A DNA stretch of 64,000 bases from Corallium rubrum (taxonomy: Eukaryota > Cnidaria > Anthozoa > Scleralcyonacea > Coralliidae). The notes below the pieces were generated by a model. The model did no database searches, had not been told where the DNA came from, and worked only from the letters and a program-made list of their open reading frames with translations. The stretch's first letter is position 1. Each line of letters starts with the position of its first letter. The position numbers and the translations under genes were made by a program. Location: the NCBI GenBank assembly GCA_964035015.1, contig CAXIUP010000160.1, forward strand, positions 1 to 64,000. The letters are read 5' to 3'. Of the stretch, positions 1-9,417 are shown piece by piece.

Positions 1-277
1 ACAGATGGTTCTTTATTGCTTTTGTCCAGTCCTTCAGAATCTCACACCCCTTCTTTTTACTTGCTTTAAGGACTCGCTTTGTGACTGCCTTGGCCACATG
101 CCAAATATCATAACAGTGGGTAGTGTTTGGTTGCTTTTCACGTATCCACTTGCTGATACTAGAGTGTCTATCTGATATGAAAACAGGGATCTTTACTTGG
201 GCATTGTTTTGAAGGTATGAAAAGCACCTCTTTGCTCCTTCCAACTCCATTTGGTTGCTGCCTCCAGTTTCATTTGA
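1..277 (-). CDS. THAP-transposase-like gene, DDE-core exon (partial, runs off window)
   Basis: Most downstream visible exon of the minus-strand gene that starts near 5478. An acceptor (AATGTAG) lies just above 277. The translation reads SNETGGSNQMELEG, then ISDRHSSISKWIREKQPN and HCYDIWHVAKAVTKRVLKAS. The DRHxSIxKW...YDIWHVAK pattern is characteristic of a large family of uncharacterised THAP-linked transposase-like proteins in fish and invertebrates, where it forms part of the catalytic core; from memory I would place it near Kolobok, but that is inference. The frame is open to the window edge, so the C-terminus is not seen. It probably acts, or once acted, as a nuclear DNA-binding transposase or a domesticated derivative. 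Confidence 0.7.
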
Positions 278-754
278 CTACATTTATAATAAAAAAAAAC
301 TCATTAATTTTAAGGCTTTCATCGGAGAGTTGGCAGCCTAATAGTCCAGGCCTGAAAATAAATTCAGAAGGTATAAATCACATCATGACTTGGTGGATTG
401 TTAAATTTATCGGTGATAACAGATTTTTTTGCCAGTCATGTTTTGTATTCTCATTTGTGGTTTGTATATTAAGTGTACTAAATTGTGTAGGTATAATTAC
501 AAATAATCATTCCGAAGAGTATGTTTACTTTATTGGCTAAAGTATAACTGAACTGTTTTAATACACCATGGTGGCTCCCCTAGCTCTATAACCCATTGTC
601 AGCAAGACCTCCTATTTTGCAAGTAAACTTGTCTGGTTTAGACAAAAAAAATTAGTCAGAGTTTAAACAAATATGCTGCATGCATAGTCACTTGGTTAAA
701 TTCTGACTAAATGTTTAACTAGCACAACCAGTACACGTGAAAGTGGGAACTTAC

Positions 755-1295
755 CTGAACAACTTCAAAGTGAACAATTTTTGAGAGGGCATTGCAGAAC
801 ATGGTATAAGTTCCGTATTTGGCCGAATGACCCATCGAATCAAAACGCCCATCACTGCTCCATGCAGCTTCTTTCAATTTCCGTACTTCATTGAGATGAT
901 TCTCTTGGTAAGTTTTCCAGTAAGCAAGAGTTACAGGGAGCAAAAACTTTCTCTGGTGACGAAACAATGTCCTGTACGAGTGGGCACGAAGACCCATGTT
1001 TCGCAAGACAAGCAAAACCTTAACAGTTGCTCCTGCTACCAAAATCCCATAACTTAATAACACATTACCAAGAGGATATCGCCCAAGGACCAAGGGCTGC
1101 GATCTCCAAACAAATGCATTTTCACCACATTTTTGGCAATGTTGGCTCACTGTGACCATTGTTCCATTCTGCCTCATGGTTACTTTTGGATTATCATCCT
1201 TGCATTTAAAACAGAATACGTTGAAAAGTTGGAGAAACATGCTATAAAACACTATAAATGATGGCTCAGCATGGATACGTGTATCCACAGGAACT
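755..1295 (-). CDS. THAP-transposase-like gene, central exon
   Basis: Open exon bounded by acceptor TTTTTAG above 1295 and donor CAG/GTAAGT below 755. It encodes about 180 residues including a treble-clef-like Cys pattern (CFKCKDD...QHCQKCG), the segment VWRSQPLVLGRYPLGN and YGTYTMFCNALSKIVHFEVVQ, which leads directly into SNETGGSN of the next exon. The Cys pairs followed by W-x-S-Q-P are typical of the THAP-linked transposase-like family before its DRH core. The exon is intact; its membership in one gene with the THAP exon at 5.1-5.5 kb rests on strand, order and splice sites. Confidence 0.7.
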
Positions 1296-1522
1296 CTAAA
1301 AATTCAAGAAAAAATGTTTGAGTATTTATGATTCTGGGATTTCAAATTAGGTAATTATATGTAATATAAGATGACCAGATAGATAACTGTTACTAACAAA
1401 GAAGCAAAGACCACCTGACAATGTGAAATGAACCTATTCAGACCATTAAGATTTTAGGACACTGAAGTTGGTTGGGTTTGGTTTGTCAGTGCCTTTAAAT
1501 GTACACTGTAGTTATGGGGCCG

Positions 1523-3700
1523 CAGAGGCGGATCCAGAATATAATCTGACCATTGCTATTCAGGTGTGGTACACATATCTAGGGGGGTGCGGGGGCATGC
1601 CCCCCCGGAAAATTTTGAAATTAGTACCTCTAAAAACGTATTTCCCGCATTCTGAGGGAGATTTTAAGTCATTCTGGAAGGCTTCTTTTTTTCAATTTTA
1701 AAGGCAACATTTCAACTTTCCATAGGATTCAATGGGAAGTCTAATACATGTAGCACTCGATAATGCCAACATGCATAGAAATGAAGAATAAGCTTCTGCA
1801 AGAACAGCAACATTTGGGTCCCTTTTTGTAGAAACATCAAGTGCAACATCAAGTGCAACATCACATGGCAAAGTCATTTGCTTGACTTGAAAATGCACCC
1901 TTATTGTGCTGAAGTTCAATCAATGGGTGCGATGAATAATAACAAGGATTGGTGTAAAGCTCAATACTTGTAAGGCAACACAAATACTTAGCTATAATCT
2001 CACTGCCACAGAGGGCTAGAGAGCAAGCATTGTATAAGCAATTACCATCCTCTGAAGTTCTAGAATGAGTATTAGAATACCAAACTTAATACAACATGCA
2101 ATACACTGTATTTGCCAGCCTGTAGAATTTAGAATTTTCCAACATTATTATACATGTACTGGCAGTCATTATAATTCTATACCAATCTAGTAATCATTAG
2201 ATAAGTAAAACCATGCAAGTTACTCCTTTTGTACAGTAAATGAAAATATCTAAACTTATTCGGGGTAAAATACTGCAGATGCCATGGTATAATATCTTGA
2301 CATAGACAGCTAACCCAATACTTGAAACATTTAAAAACAATTTAATTGGATATGTAATTATAACCCAAAGCATTTGGTATCAAGAGTACAGAATGTTTCT
2401 CAAATTGAATCTGCAGTCTTGATATTTTTAACCCATTGCTGCCTGAACTGGCCCCTTTAATATTTTACTCTGTCTAATGCCAGACAATTTTACTTGTCCA
2501 AGGTAGAACCTTCAGACAGCCTAAGCAGCAATGGGTTAATCAGCTAACTTAAATTACTATGCCGTTTGAGTCTTTGAGACAAGAGCTATACAGCAAGTCT
2601 GTTTTTATATTTTCATAATTATACAATAAAAACTTTGATATTAGTTATTCAAAATTTATTTGTGTTGCTGTATATGCGACTGGTACACTGAAGACATACA
2701 GACATTACAGCATTTTATTATTCGTTGGAAATGTCAAAATCAACACACAAGACAAATAATAATAATACATTTAATAATAATTAACCGAAGCCTGGCTTGT
2801 CTGATCAGATCAGACAGGGCTGGCAGTCGAGTATTTGAAAATATAAATAATATCCCAACTGAGGTAATTACCATTATTTATGTATATATTATTCATGAGC
2901 TATTTAACATGCCTACCTTACTGGGTAGTAGTTTCGGCAGCGCGATTCCTGGCTGCGCGGAAACTGTAGCTTCGCGAACTGACACAAAGATACATGGCGC
3001 GGATCACAGCTACAGAGAACTGTCTTCCTTTCAGAAGCAATCATTTGCTCACAGTAATGCTTCAGAGCTTCAGAGCGGTTAGCTTCTCCTCCTTTATCGC
3101 TGGTGAATCACCCCCATCAAACGCATCCTTGTAAAACGCTGTTCGAAGTCATTTCGAACTGAAAAGAACACTGACACTGAACGAGACGAGAATCAGTCTG
3201 TGAAAGTGATCACAATTATGTGATAATATCGTGCTTGCTACTTCGGATCATCTGAGACCCGAATAATGGAGAAACATGATTGGCTTATTTCTCTACCGTT
3301 GCTCACCGTTGCTCAGCATACTAAATCTGATCATTTGATTGGCCAGCATCCCTATGCCGTTGCTCAGAAAAGCTAAATTTAGCATCAACCGTTGCTCCCG
3401 CCATTTGCACAATCGATGCTAACTAGCCTAACAAAGCCAGAACCCAAAGGTGCGGGCTGCTACACAGGCTAATGATTTAGACAGGCTCGGGCGTTCTCGG
3501 GTTCCAAGGAGATCCAATTTCATAATTCACCGCGCAAATAATTGCGTATCGCCGCGGAAGTGAGTCAGGTTAGGAACTAAAAATTATAAATACTCGCCTG
3601 CCCATTCACTACTGTATTGAATCTAAGAAACTGAATAAATTAATTTGGAAATTCTGACCGTTGCTCAAGCAACGATAGCACCCCTCTGGATCCGCCTCTG
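1523..3700. mobile_element. Possible hAT-like element ends (15-bp inverted repeats)
   Basis: CAGAGGCGGATCCAG at 1523-1537 is exactly inverted at 3686-3700. Ends of the form CAGnGGCGGATC are frequent in hAT-like non-autonomous elements (recalled knowledge). Similarity does not extend far inside the ends and no clean 8-bp target duplication can be read, partly because another element abuts the right end. They could be two unrelated solo ends. Confidence 0.35.
2428..2539. mobile_element. Short TTAA-bounded MITE
   Basis: TTAACCCATTGCTGCCT at the left is inverted as AAGCAGCAATGGGTTAA at the right, giving a 112-bp element bounded by TTAA. TTAA targets are used by piggyBac and Kolobok transposases. 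No coding capacity. Confidence 0.65.
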
Positions 3701-3928
3701 GGCCGGTTGTTCAAAGCTGGATTAGCGCTAACCCTGGGTTCAAATTTAGCCTGCTGTTTCAATTTCTGCACATCTGTTTGTTTCAAAACTTCAGAAAAGA
3801 AAACTCTCATTGATCCACACAAGATTTCTGAAGAAACATTTCCAAGTTTAAACCAAGTTGTTGGGAAGTTTGCTTTGAATTTTAAGTTAACCTAGGATTA
3901 AGTTAACAGGCTTTTGAACAACCGGCCC
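3700..3928. mobile_element. MITE with GGGCCGGTTGTTCAAA ends
   Basis: The left end GGGCCGGTTGTTCAAAGC is inverted at the right end as GCTTTTGAACAACCGGCCC, enclosing about 229 bp. Inner sequence (GGATTAGCGCTAACCC left, GGATTAAGTTAACAGG right) continues the imperfect symmetry. Non-coding. Confidence 0.65.
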
Positions 3929-3960
3929 CTGTGTTTTAATACTGTAAACCTTTGACTTAC

Positions 3961-4283
3961 TCAAGGTTTTTCTTTGAATGTTGTGTGCCATCAGGAAACT
4001 CTTCATTATCTGAAGGCAACTCTTCATCATCTGAAGGCAATTCTTCATCATCAGCCAACTCTTCTTCATTGGGTACAAAGTCTTCACTCTCATCCTAAGT
4101 AAATTCATCTTGGCTAGATAAATCTTCATCATCAGTGTCTGAATTCAAGTTCTCTTCTACATCACTATCACACTCCATCTCTGCATCACTTTCTTGTGGC
4201 TCACCACACATAGTTTGTCCCATACTTTCCTGGTTGTCTTCAACGTCTGGTTCATCAAGTGGCACATTTTCTTTCAAAATGTT
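3961..4283 (-). pseudogene. THAP-transposase-like gene, acidic linker exon with in-frame stop
   Basis: Exon between an acceptor-like CTTTTAAAG and a GTAAGT donor. It encodes a strongly acidic linker rich in Asp, Glu and Ser (DSDVEENLNSDTDDED, then repeated SDDEELP units). A single TAG interrupts the frame after DLSSQDEFT; the acidic reading continues in the same frame on the other side, so this looks like one nonsense substitution rather than a gene end. The repeated DDEELPS units come from a short in-frame tandem duplication. Either the allele is dead or the base is an assembly error. Confidence 0.6.
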
Positions 4284-4573
4284 CTTTAAAAGACAACAAT
4301 GAATTAATATGTATATATGTTTTGTACCCCAAAAAGGTTACCTGTTAGGGTAGGAAACTACACTAACTGCTTTATGGGAGGGGATGCTACACTTTTCAGA
4401 CACTCTCCTCTGCAGAGACTTTTTAGAATTTATAGTTACATTAAAGTGCTTCCCAGTATTAGTTTTATGCAAAGTTTGGTTGCATCATTTAATTTCCCAA
4501 TATGTACCACCAAATTACCACAATGTACCACACGCTCCTTGAAACCTGTTAAAACCATCATACTGTGTAGTAC

Positions 4574-4891
4574 CTTTTTTGCTAACAAATTTTTGCCTCT
4601 CAGTTTCTTTACTTGACGTCGAAGATTCTTGCATTCAGACAACTTTTGAAGATACTTTGATTTATATGTGTTGTGGTTTTCCTTTTCTTTATAGCCATCA
4701 GGGGTTTGAGTTGTCTTTGATTTAGGCTCTGGGCTACTAGGTTCTGTGGTTTCTTGACAGTCTCCTGGTGCCTCTACAGTGGTTATAACCCCTTCGTCTT
4801 GATCGGTCCCTTCAACTGCCGTTATTTCTTCTACCGTGCTAGCCGTTCTAGCCACTTTGCATGGGCTGGTTTTTGTAGCCTCACGTAAGAT
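4574..4891 (-). CDS. THAP-transposase-like gene, coiled-coil exon
   Basis: Exon with acceptor TTTCCCAG and a possible GTACTA donor. Low-complexity Thr/Glu/Ser/Pro sequence (TVEEITAVEG, TTEPSSPEPKSKTTQT) is followed by a basic, heptad-like helix (YLQKLSECKNLRRQVKKLRGKN). A coiled coil shortly after the N-terminal zinc finger is the usual arrangement in THAP proteins and probably mediates dimerisation. The donor is not a strong match, so the exact 3' end is uncertain. Confidence 0.6.
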
Positions 4892-5082
4892 CTGGGAAAG
4901 TGAGAATATTAGAATGAAATTGATATCTTTTACTTACAAAACATATCACGGAAAACCTTATATTATTACACCAAGCTTCATAAATATATGATAATGAACC
5001 ACCTCATTGATATGCAATATGCGAATATGCGATATGCAAATACGGCATGCTTTGTAAATACAGTTGAAGTTTAAAAATATAC

Positions 5083-5478
5083 CTTCCTTTTCCCTCTCGC
5101 CGTAATATCATCGTTTTTATTCTCCAACACGAATGATGTATCTTTTGTCGGAATAGATCCACGTTCAAGGACTCTATAATCTGAACTTTCATCTAAAAAG
5201 CGACGGGAATAACACGAATCTTCGAAGTGCGCGGAACACAGAGATGAATGTTTTGTCGGCTCTTTGAAATCCACTCGATGTTTTCGAACAAATTGAACCC
5301 ATTTCTGGCGTGTTTTCCGATCTTTTGGGAAGGCATGCATCTTTATGCCAGGGGTATACGATGTATTCTTGCAACTAACTTTTTGTGGCGTCCCAGCTAC
5401 ACAATATCTGCCTCCTCTTCTTGTTGCCTTATTCGCCTCCATATTGTCTGTAGCTTTGCCAAATGCGTTTGCAAACAA
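5083..5478 (-). CDS. THAP zinc-finger exon, 5' end of transposase-like gene
   Basis: N-terminal exon encoding a THAP-type C2CH zinc finger: RYCVAGTPQKVSC, then MHAFPKDRKTRQKWVQFVRKH and SLCSAHFEDSCY. The Cys spacing, the conserved Pro and Trp, and the C-x2-H pair are those of THAP domains, which bind DNA in P-element-like and other transposases. The exon ends at donor GGAAG/GTATAT. Translation could begin at the first Met or at MEANKATRRGG. The next exons downstream on the minus strand are at 4.6-4.9, 4.0-4.3, 0.8-1.3 and 0-0.3 kb. Confidence 0.8.
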
Positions 5479-5764
5479 ATTTACGTCACAGCCAAATTGT
5501 CACGTGCTCGTGACCGCGCGTAAAGCTGACCGATTTAAAACCAACAAAGGCCAAGAAAAATGCCTTTAAAATATGGTTTTTCGTCGCCTTTTGCCCATTT
5601 TTTAATTGCAGCTGTAATGATTGCATACAGTGAAAGTCAAAACAGGTTTAAAAAAATTCGTGTCAGTTCACCTTTAAAGCTCGACAACTGGAAGCGTAAT
5701 TTTTTAGAAGTGCCACAGTACCGCAAGATTACTATATGAGAATTTGTATAAAATGGCTTTATGA
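5479..5764. other. Promoter-side flank of THAP gene
   Basis: No gene seen. This is the region upstream of the minus-strand THAP gene and may hold its promoter, but I recognise no specific element. Confidence 0.4.
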
Positions 5765-6070
5765 TACTGTTAACACTTCGAGGTTTGGACCTGCCTGTGC
5801 TGAATAAAATCTTCTGGCGTTAGCCAGAATAAACCTTAAAGACTCGTCGTCAGGCTTCAAAGTGTTGAGATAGGGTTTTAACCCTTTGAGGCCTGGACCT
5901 CTCCCTGTGTTGAATAAAATTATCTGGCATTAGCCAGAATAAACCTTAAATGCTCATCGTCAGGCTTCAAAGTGTTGATAGGGATCTAGGGTTTTAACAC
6001 TTTGAGGCCTGGACCTCTAGCCAGAATAAACCTTAAAGACTCATTGTCGGCTTCAAAGTGTTAAAGCAGC
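5765..6070. repeat. Three tandem copies of a ~105-bp TTAA-ended repeat
   Basis: Units begin TTAACACTTCGAGG or TTAACCCTTTGAGGCCTGG and end GGCTTCAAAGTGTT; each carries CTGGCRTTAGCCAGAATAAA and an inner CTCATCGTCAGGC-like segment. The outermost ends form an inverted pair (TTAACACTT / AAGTGTTAA). The third copy is internally shortened. The CTGGC-TTAGCC-GAATAAA phrase recurs at about 12.72 and 32.46 kb, so this is a dispersed family. Confidence 0.7.
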
Positions 6071-6551
6071 CAAATCAATATTTTAAGTCTTAGAATAGAA
6101 TTTGAATTATTTAAATACATCTATTTGACATTCTGTGTTGATCTGTTCCTTGTTTCACTCCATTCGACTGATATTAACGTCCCAACGGCTTTGAATTCTA
6201 TGCTTGTGACTTGCGTGACAACTCTCGAATTATCTATGTTCTTATTCCTGTTCCCACAATGCCCATGGGTAATTGTGGTAATGGTTTTTTGTCACATTCC
6301 AGAAGGCAAGGGATTGGTCCAGAAATTGTTTATTCAGTAAAAATGCAGTTAGTTTTTGACCAGTGAAATGATGACCCTAATTTTTTATTGAATTTTTGAG
6401 GAGTCTGGGCTCGAGTTGCAGAATGATTTGCATCTTGGGGTAGCAAGCATGGCAGCTGATTCAAGCAGCAAGAAATAAGCTCTAAAAATGCGAGACGGAC
6501 ACATTTTAAGGTCTTCATTAAGGTTTGCAGGGTCATTTCGGTGAGGCCGCT

Positions 6552-6939
6552 CTCAATTCGTCAGAATTTATGCCACAAAAATAAAATAGATAGAAAGCTA
6601 TTAATTTTTAGAATACAATGTTGTATTTGATTTTGCGATAAAGCCAAACCAATAATGAAGATACAGTAAGTTTGTGGAAACACCACGTTTAAAACAAATA
6701 TTAAACGTAGTGTTTCCACAAACTTATCTTGAATCTTATCGCCATGAAAACTTTAATTTAAAGAATTAAACCAATAACTTTGTGAATTTTTAAGTAAAGA
6801 GGGCTCCACTCGGGGCGATTATAGTACCAAGCGTTATATTTTGATCAAAAACATTTTTTTTAAACAAAATATAACGCTTTCTACTTGAGTTGTCCCGAGT
6901 AAAGCCCTCTTGTCTTATTAAAAAAAAATCACAACTATT
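6552..6939. mobile_element. Left copy of satellite-bearing repeat (flank) with two hairpin inserts
   Basis: CTCAATTCGTCAGAATTTATGCCACAAAAATAAAATAGA followed by a stretch reading GAATACAATGTTGTATTTGA is present inverted at 18.8-18.92 kb, next to an inverted copy of the same satellite. The left copy is interrupted by two foldback sequences: 6668-6725 (TTTGTGGAAACACCACGTTTAA / inverse) and 6796-6911 (AGAGGGCTCCACTCGGGG / inverse, with a GCGTTATATTTTG inner arm). Both look like MITE hairpins. Confidence 0.6.
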
Positions 6940-7713
6940 TATGGCGTGCCAAGGTGGACAATATTAGTTACCCCAAATATATTTAAAACGGACCTCGCAA
7001 ATATAATTCGAACTCCATAAATATAATGCGAAACCCGTAAATATAATACGAAACCCATAAATATGATACGAAATCTATAAATATAACACCAGTTACCCAA
7101 GTGTAATACGAAACGCATAAACATAATACCAATTATCCAAATATAATACGAACTTCCCAAATATAATACGAACTTCCCAAATATAATACGAACTTTCCAA
7201 ATATAATACGAACTTCCCAAATATAATACGAACTTCCCAAATATAATACGAACTTCCCAAATATAATACGAACTTCCCAAATATAGTACGAACTTCCCAA
7301 ATATAATACGAACTTCCCAAATATAATACGAACTTTCCAAATATAATACGAACTTCCCAAATATAATACGAACTTCCCAAATATAATACGAACTTCCCAA
7401 ATATAATACGAACTTCCCAAATATAATACGAACTTCCCAAATATAATACGAACTTCCCAAATATAATACGAACTTTCCAAATATAATACGAACTCCCCAA
7501 ATATAAAACGAACTTCCCAAATACAATATGAACTTCCCAAATATAATACGAACTTCCCAAATATAATACGAACTTCCCAAATACAATACGAACTTTCCAA
7601 ATATAATACGAACTTCACAAATATAATACGAACTTCCCAAATATAATACGAACTTGCCAAATATAATACGAACTTGCCAAATATAATACGAACTTCCCAA
7701 ATATAATACGAAC
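6940..7713. repeat. 20-bp satellite AATATAATACGAACTTCCCA
   Basis: About 28 near-perfect tandem copies of a 20-bp unit (7141-7713), preceded by diverged units of the form ATATAATACGAAACCCATAA (6990-7140). Because 20 is not a multiple of 3, the same 20-residue pattern appears in all three minus frames, producing long open frames that are not genes. The proximal edge GTGCCAAGGTGGACAATATTAG also flanks the inverted copy near 18.78 kb. Confidence 0.9.
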
Positions 7714-8212
7714 TTAAAAGCTTCTAGGACAGCGTCGGCCACGGTTGAAATCCAAATGTTACCAGGGTTAAGTCACGGCCTGAAAAACAGAGAAAAATCT
7801 TCTCGACGTTTCGAGCGAAGGCCCTTCATCAGGAGAAATTAGTAAACAACTCACATGTGGTCACGCGTATTTATAGCAGAGCTACAATGGGAATCACGTG
7901 AACACATGTAAGCCAATAAAAACAAAGTAAACAAATAAATTAATATGTAATTTTAGCCTGTGTGCAGGTGCTGACCCAATTTGTGGGTCAGCTACCTGCA
8001 AATGGGCAAAGGAACAGGTTATAAATTACTATTCAAATCATCAGAAAAAGGTTCGAAAAAGCGGAGAGAAGGTCTGGCGATAGGCGATGAAAATAGTGAA
8101 ATATAACAAACCATTTCGTTACGAAGTTTACGGTTTAAATTTTTACGGTTTACCATTCTCGCTGTATGTTGGTATACAGTTAAAAGCTTCTAGGACAGCG
8201 TCGGCCACGGTT
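7714..8212. mobile_element. 433-bp insert flanked by 33-bp direct repeats
   Basis: A 33-bp sequence beginning TTAAAAGCTTCTAGGACAGC and ending GGCCACGGTT occurs at 7714-7746 and again at 8180-8212, bracketing 433 bp. On the minus strand the insert carries a hammerhead-like core. The phrase ACGTTTCGAGCGAAGGCCCTTCATCAG resembles ends of Penelope-like retroelements common in marine invertebrates (recalled knowledge). I read it as a non-autonomous Penelope-type or retrozyme insertion with a long target duplication; a simple tandem duplication is the alternative. Confidence 0.45.
7809..7832 (-). ncRNA. Possible hammerhead ribozyme core
   Basis: On the minus strand CTGATGA is followed by AGGGCCTTCGCTC and then GAAACGTC, i.e. 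the CUGANGA ... GAAA arrangement of a hammerhead core with a GGGC/GCUC stem II and CUUC loop. Against it, the base directly after CUGAUGA is A opposite C rather than the near-invariant G-C pair, and stem III would be very short. Short-stem-III hammerheads are known from Penelope-like elements. Treat as a candidate only. Confidence 0.3.
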
Positions 8213-8339
8213 AGGTCGCTAAGGCTTGTTCGTCAATAAATGGCGGGGAAAATCTTGCAAGCATTATCGAGCCTTGTAAAAGTAATTTCTGACTGGTTTA
8301 ACTCATTTCTGTCCGATGGCTTCCCCAGGGCCAGAGGTG
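8213..8339. other. Unassigned spacer
   Basis: No gene or clear repeat recognised between the insert and the next tandem array. Confidence 0.3.
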
Positions 8340-8600
8340 AATAAAATCGTCGGGTTAGGTTAAAATGCGGATGCGGACGGACGGACGGATATGAGGGTAA
8401 AACGCGGATATGAGGGTACAGTAAAACGCGGATATGAGCTACGGTAAAACCCGGATATGAGGGTAAAACGCGGATACGAGGGTAAAACGCGGATACGAGG
8501 GTAAAACGCGGATACGAGGGTAAAACGCGGATATGAGGGTAAAATGCGGATAGATTTATTTAAAGTATTTATAAATAGTAACGACGCAGGGCATAGCAAA
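8340..8600. repeat. GGATAYGAGGGTAAAACGC tandem repeat (left copy of a dispersed family)
   Basis: About ten units of GGATATGAGGGTAAAACGC and variants, next to a GGATGCGGACGGACGG stretch. The whole arrangement, including TTTATAAATA at the inner edge, occurs inverted at 12.53-12.73 kb. Open frames here are by-products of the repeat. Confidence 0.75.
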
Positions 8601-8859
8601 TTAATGCATATTCTTTTAGTGAGTTGTCACACGAGTCCGATGTAACAAATACGATTTTTTGTTTGAACAATTGCACGAGGAGGGGGGTTATCTTTTGATA
8701 AAACAATCAGGACATGCACTATATACTGAAAGAAAAAAGACTTTTCTCAATCACTATGTTCGATTCAACAGTTTGGGATACACCATCTGGCGAGTTTTTA
8801 AAAACACTTAAACAGTTTTTATTGCTTCGAAACGAAACTGTGAGCTTGTCAGGTAAACG
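8601..8859. other. Unassigned spacer
   Basis: No gene recognised. AT-rich, non-repetitive within this window. Confidence 0.3.
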
Positions 8860-9065
8860 TTAAAAAGTTTGACGTCGGCGTAGCTGTTATGGTTGAGCCA
8901 TTTAACACTATTCCCGATACCTTTCCATGCCGCGTTAAGATGTTAAAAGGTTTGACGTCGGTGTAGCTGTTATGGTTGAGCCATTTCACACTATTCCATG
9001 CCTCTCTCCTCCGCAGAGGCTTCTTGAGCTTTTTTGAGCTCTTCAATATATAGGGGTTTAATATT
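8860..9065. repeat. Dispersed repeat with internal ~80-bp duplication (left copy)
   Basis: GTTTGACGTCGGYGTAGCTGTTATGGTTGAGCCATTT occurs twice (8868 and 8950), followed by CCTCTCTCCTCCGCAGAGGC and TTGAGCTCTTCAATATATAGGG. The last ~65 bp recurs inverted at 11.99-12.07 kb. Confidence 0.6.
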
Positions 9066-9417
9066 GCAGTGATTTACAGACCATAGAGCATAGAGTAATG
9101 CGGTAGAGTGTAATGGGCAATAAGGAAAACCGCTGAAAATCATTGCTCTATAGTCTACTAGAAAGACATGATCGCAACAACCCCTCGCCCACTTTTAATA
9201 TATACATTTTTGTAAACCATCACCACCACCACCACCACACACACACTTTATGTTTTTTTGGGGTTTTTTTTGTATTTAAGTCTATTATAGTTTTTATATT
9301 TAGTCTATGTAATAATAAAATTAACAGCCTGGAAAATTTTGAATAGAAAGAGAGAAACAAACCAGTATAACATCAAAGAAAATTAATTGGCAAAGTTCAC
9401 CTGTAGTCATGTACTGT
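9066..9417. other. Unassigned, with short CAC tract
   Basis: No gene recognised. Contains a short (CAC)n/(CA)n tract near 9220-9245 and T-rich sequence. Confidence 0.3.

Larger units (their letters stand above)
1296..3960. other. Long intron with repeats
   Basis: No gene is visible in this 2.7-kb stretch, which separates two exons of the THAP-transposase-like gene. It holds short inverted-repeat elements (listed separately) and AT-rich sequence. Around 3270-3420 the phrase CCGTTGCTCA occurs several times on the plus strand. Open frames here are short and look accidental. Confidence 0.6.

Noticed and set aside
6939..7742. Long minus-strand ORFs with a YYIWEVRIIFGKFVLYLGSS-type repeat
   Set aside because: All three frames give the same pattern because the DNA is a 20-bp satellite; no start context or flanking domain.
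9224..9250. His-rich peptide from the CAC tract
   Set aside because: Microsatellite translation in a short frame with no other support.
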